Part shown: piece after piece, positions 63,231 to 64,000 of the stretch | How the letters are laid out: each line of letters opens with the position of its first letter | Position numbering within the stretch: position 1 is the first letter of the stretch | Origin: Pelagicoccus sp. SDUM812005 | GTDB lineage: Bacteria; Verrucomicrobiota; Verrucomicrobiia; Opitutales; Opitutaceae | DNA length: 64,000 nt | Assembly: GCF_031127875.1 (NCBI RefSeq) | Contig: NZ_JARXIA010000017.1 | Location: 102,253 to 166,252, forward strand | Direction of reading: 5' to 3' | Program-made: the position numbers and the translations under genes | The notes under the pieces: generated by a model | What the model was told of the DNA's origin: nothing | The model's input: the letters and a program-made list of their open reading frames with translations, nothing else | Database searches by the model: none

Positions 63231-63358
63231 AGCTATCGTCGAGGTGATACGCGGCGGCTCAGGTCGTCGCCTCCGCGTCTGGGTTGGTAGATCTCCTCGA
63301 TGTGTCGTCGTCAAAGAGGCGAGCGTTTGCCGCCGTTGTATCGACCGCCTTGTTAGGC
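63231..63358 (-). other. attC site 8, long form
   Basis: A 128-bp site with degenerate outer core AGCTATCGTCGAGGTGATACG, an insert with GTCGTCAAAGAGGCGAGCGT similar to attC site 5, and a good GTTAGGC end. The upstream cassette gene stops within it. Confidence 0.7.
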
Positions 63359-63738
63359 ACTCTTTGTTTTATATTTTCAATCTGCATCTCAGGATCTAGA
63401 CCAGAATCTGGATCATAGTTTCGTACGACGGCTTTTCTTAATCCATCTCGGAGGAATTCGAATTCATATCTATCTTCTGAGAAAGAAATTCCTTTGTTTT
63501 TAATCGTTCTTGATGGAATTTCAATGTGCGCTTGGCCTTTGCTGTCGGTGCTGAATGGACCGAACCTATGATTTGCGCCGAAGGGGTCGTGATGAACAAA
63601 GTAGACAGTGATGTTTTTTAAAGGTTTCTTCGTCGTCTGGTCACGTACCGTGAGTGAAATGGTTGTCTCGTAATACTCAGTCACTGTGGTGCAACCGATC
63701 AAAATGAATGAGAGTAGGTAGAGGGGTATGTATTTCAT
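63259..63738 (-). CDS. Cassette gene: lipoprotein with attC-encoded tail
   Basis: From ATG 63738 the 159-residue product has a lipoprotein signal (MKYIPLYLLSFILIGC, lipid Cys at 16) and a beta-rich domain with ISLTVRDQTTKKPLKNITVYF, like a carboxypeptidase-regulatory or transthyretin-like fold. The last 30 residues (VDTTAANARLF and on) are encoded by attC site 8. Function unknown. Confidence 0.75.
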   Translation of the reverse strand: MKYIPLYLLSFILIGCTTVTEYYETTISLTVRDQTTKKPLKNITVYFVHHDPFGANHRFGPFSTDSKGQAHIEIPSRTIKNKGISFSEDRYEFEFLRDGLRKAVVRNYDPDSGLDPEMQIENIKQRVPNKAVDTTAANARLFDDDTSRRSTNPDAEATT

Positions 63739-63744
63739 TCTTTC

Positions 63745-63814
63745 GCCTAACGCCGAGTGCATACGATGGAGATGGGCACAGCCTATCGGAATTGTATGAC
63801 ACGACTTGTTAGCA
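63745..63814 (-). other. attC site 9
   Basis: Plus strand GCCTAACGCCGAGTGCATACG ... GTATGACACGACTTGTTAGCA; the outer arms pair well and the cores are intact. Confidence 0.85.
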
Positions 63815-63816
63815 TA

Positions 63817-64000
63817 TTATAGTTTCTGTTTGTCGCGAACTGATTCGTACTGCTTGAGTACTCTCCTAATTTCTTTTTGGTCTTTGGGATTGGGATTAGG
63901 ACTGCCCCCTAGTTTTGCTGCATCTTCGTTTTGCTTCTTTAGCTGTGGACCTACAGGAAGGGACGGACTGCGAGTTGCCGCCTTATAGATGATGGTCGTA
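63817..64000 (-). CDS. Cassette gene, 5' part outside window
   Basis: The minus frame is open from the right edge to a TAA at 63819-63817 and encodes a polar tail: KKQNEDAAKLGGSPNPNPKD, then QKEIRRVLKQYESVRDKQKL. The stop lies 3 bp before attC site 9, so this is the end of a further cassette gene. Family cannot be judged from 60 residues. Confidence 0.6.
   Translation of the reverse strand, partial: TTIIYKAATRSPSLPVGPQLKKQNEDAAKLGGSPNPNPKDQKEIRRVLKQYESVRDKQKL

Noticed and set aside
57400..64000. CRISPR array or tRNA attachment site in the accessory end
   Set aside because: The direct repeats are iterons with unequal spacers or attC sites; no spacer-repeat regularity, cas gene or tRNA was seen.

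Overview
The window looks like a chromosomal segment of a Gram-negative heterotroph of the Verrucomicrobiota, most likely class Opitutia. The evidence is a GC-rich backbone, a DUF1592/DUF1552/ankyrin set, a Cys-type sulfatase, a VPDSG-CTERM-like sorting tail, and a GH10 xylanase ending in the 'YYLE..STDLQRW..FYRL' tail common in this phylum. There is no rRNA or marker gene here, so the taxon is inference. No tRNA, rRNA or CRISPR array was seen.

Layout. 1-6.6 kb: cytochrome-like DUF1592 protein (5' cut by the window), DUF1552 protein, ankyrin protein, esterase and sulfatase. 6.8-19.4 kb: mixed envelope and metabolic genes (TonB-like protein, nitronate monooxygenase, FKBP isomerase, MFS carrier, a VPDSG-CTERM-like protein, a secreted xylanase with a dyad operator candidate, MscS channel, azurin-like cupredoxin). 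19.4-27.8 kb, mostly minus: PpnP, an OxlT-type carrier, PflA and PflB (anaerobic pyruvate cleavage), then DUF3817, rhodanese and cupin genes, a chemoreceptor and a Cys-containing anchored protein. 28.1-32.8 kb: TPR protein, DUF2959 lipoprotein, GT4 glycosyltransferase and a protein with two flagellin hook-IN repeats.

33.2-40.9 kb: MoxR ATPase, DUF58 protein and TgpA-type transglutaminase in a tight operon. Just downstream lies a large exported protein with seven unusual H-x-H...C-G-H repeats and C-terminal TPRs. 41.3-45.6 kb: minus-strand operon DUF4174, GPH-type carrier, SDR, lipocalin, MscS-like channel. 45.8-50.2 kb: AttEFGH-like ABC transporter with an AttH/CrtC-like exported protein. 50.3-57.4 kb: FG-GAP lipoprotein, TPR protein, RNase H-like protein, DNA polymerase III delta (holA), UbiB/ABC1 kinase and a phasin-like protein.

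57.5-64.0 kb is the accessory end. An iteron array precedes a replication-initiator-like gene, which resembles a plasmid or chromid origin. Next is the 3' remnant of a group II intron (maturase tail plus D5/D6). It abuts the last of nine attC sites of a minus-strand, AT-richer integron cassette array that runs off the right edge. The cassette genes are mostly unknown small membrane, exported or lipoprotein products. No integron integrase lies in the window; the cassette orientation places it, if present, beyond base 64000.

Backbone-wide signals include a short intergenic repeat family (GTAGCGCGGAGCTT...), FadR-like AGTGGTCTGACCACT palindromes at two loci, and an apparent excess of GTATCC/GGATAC.
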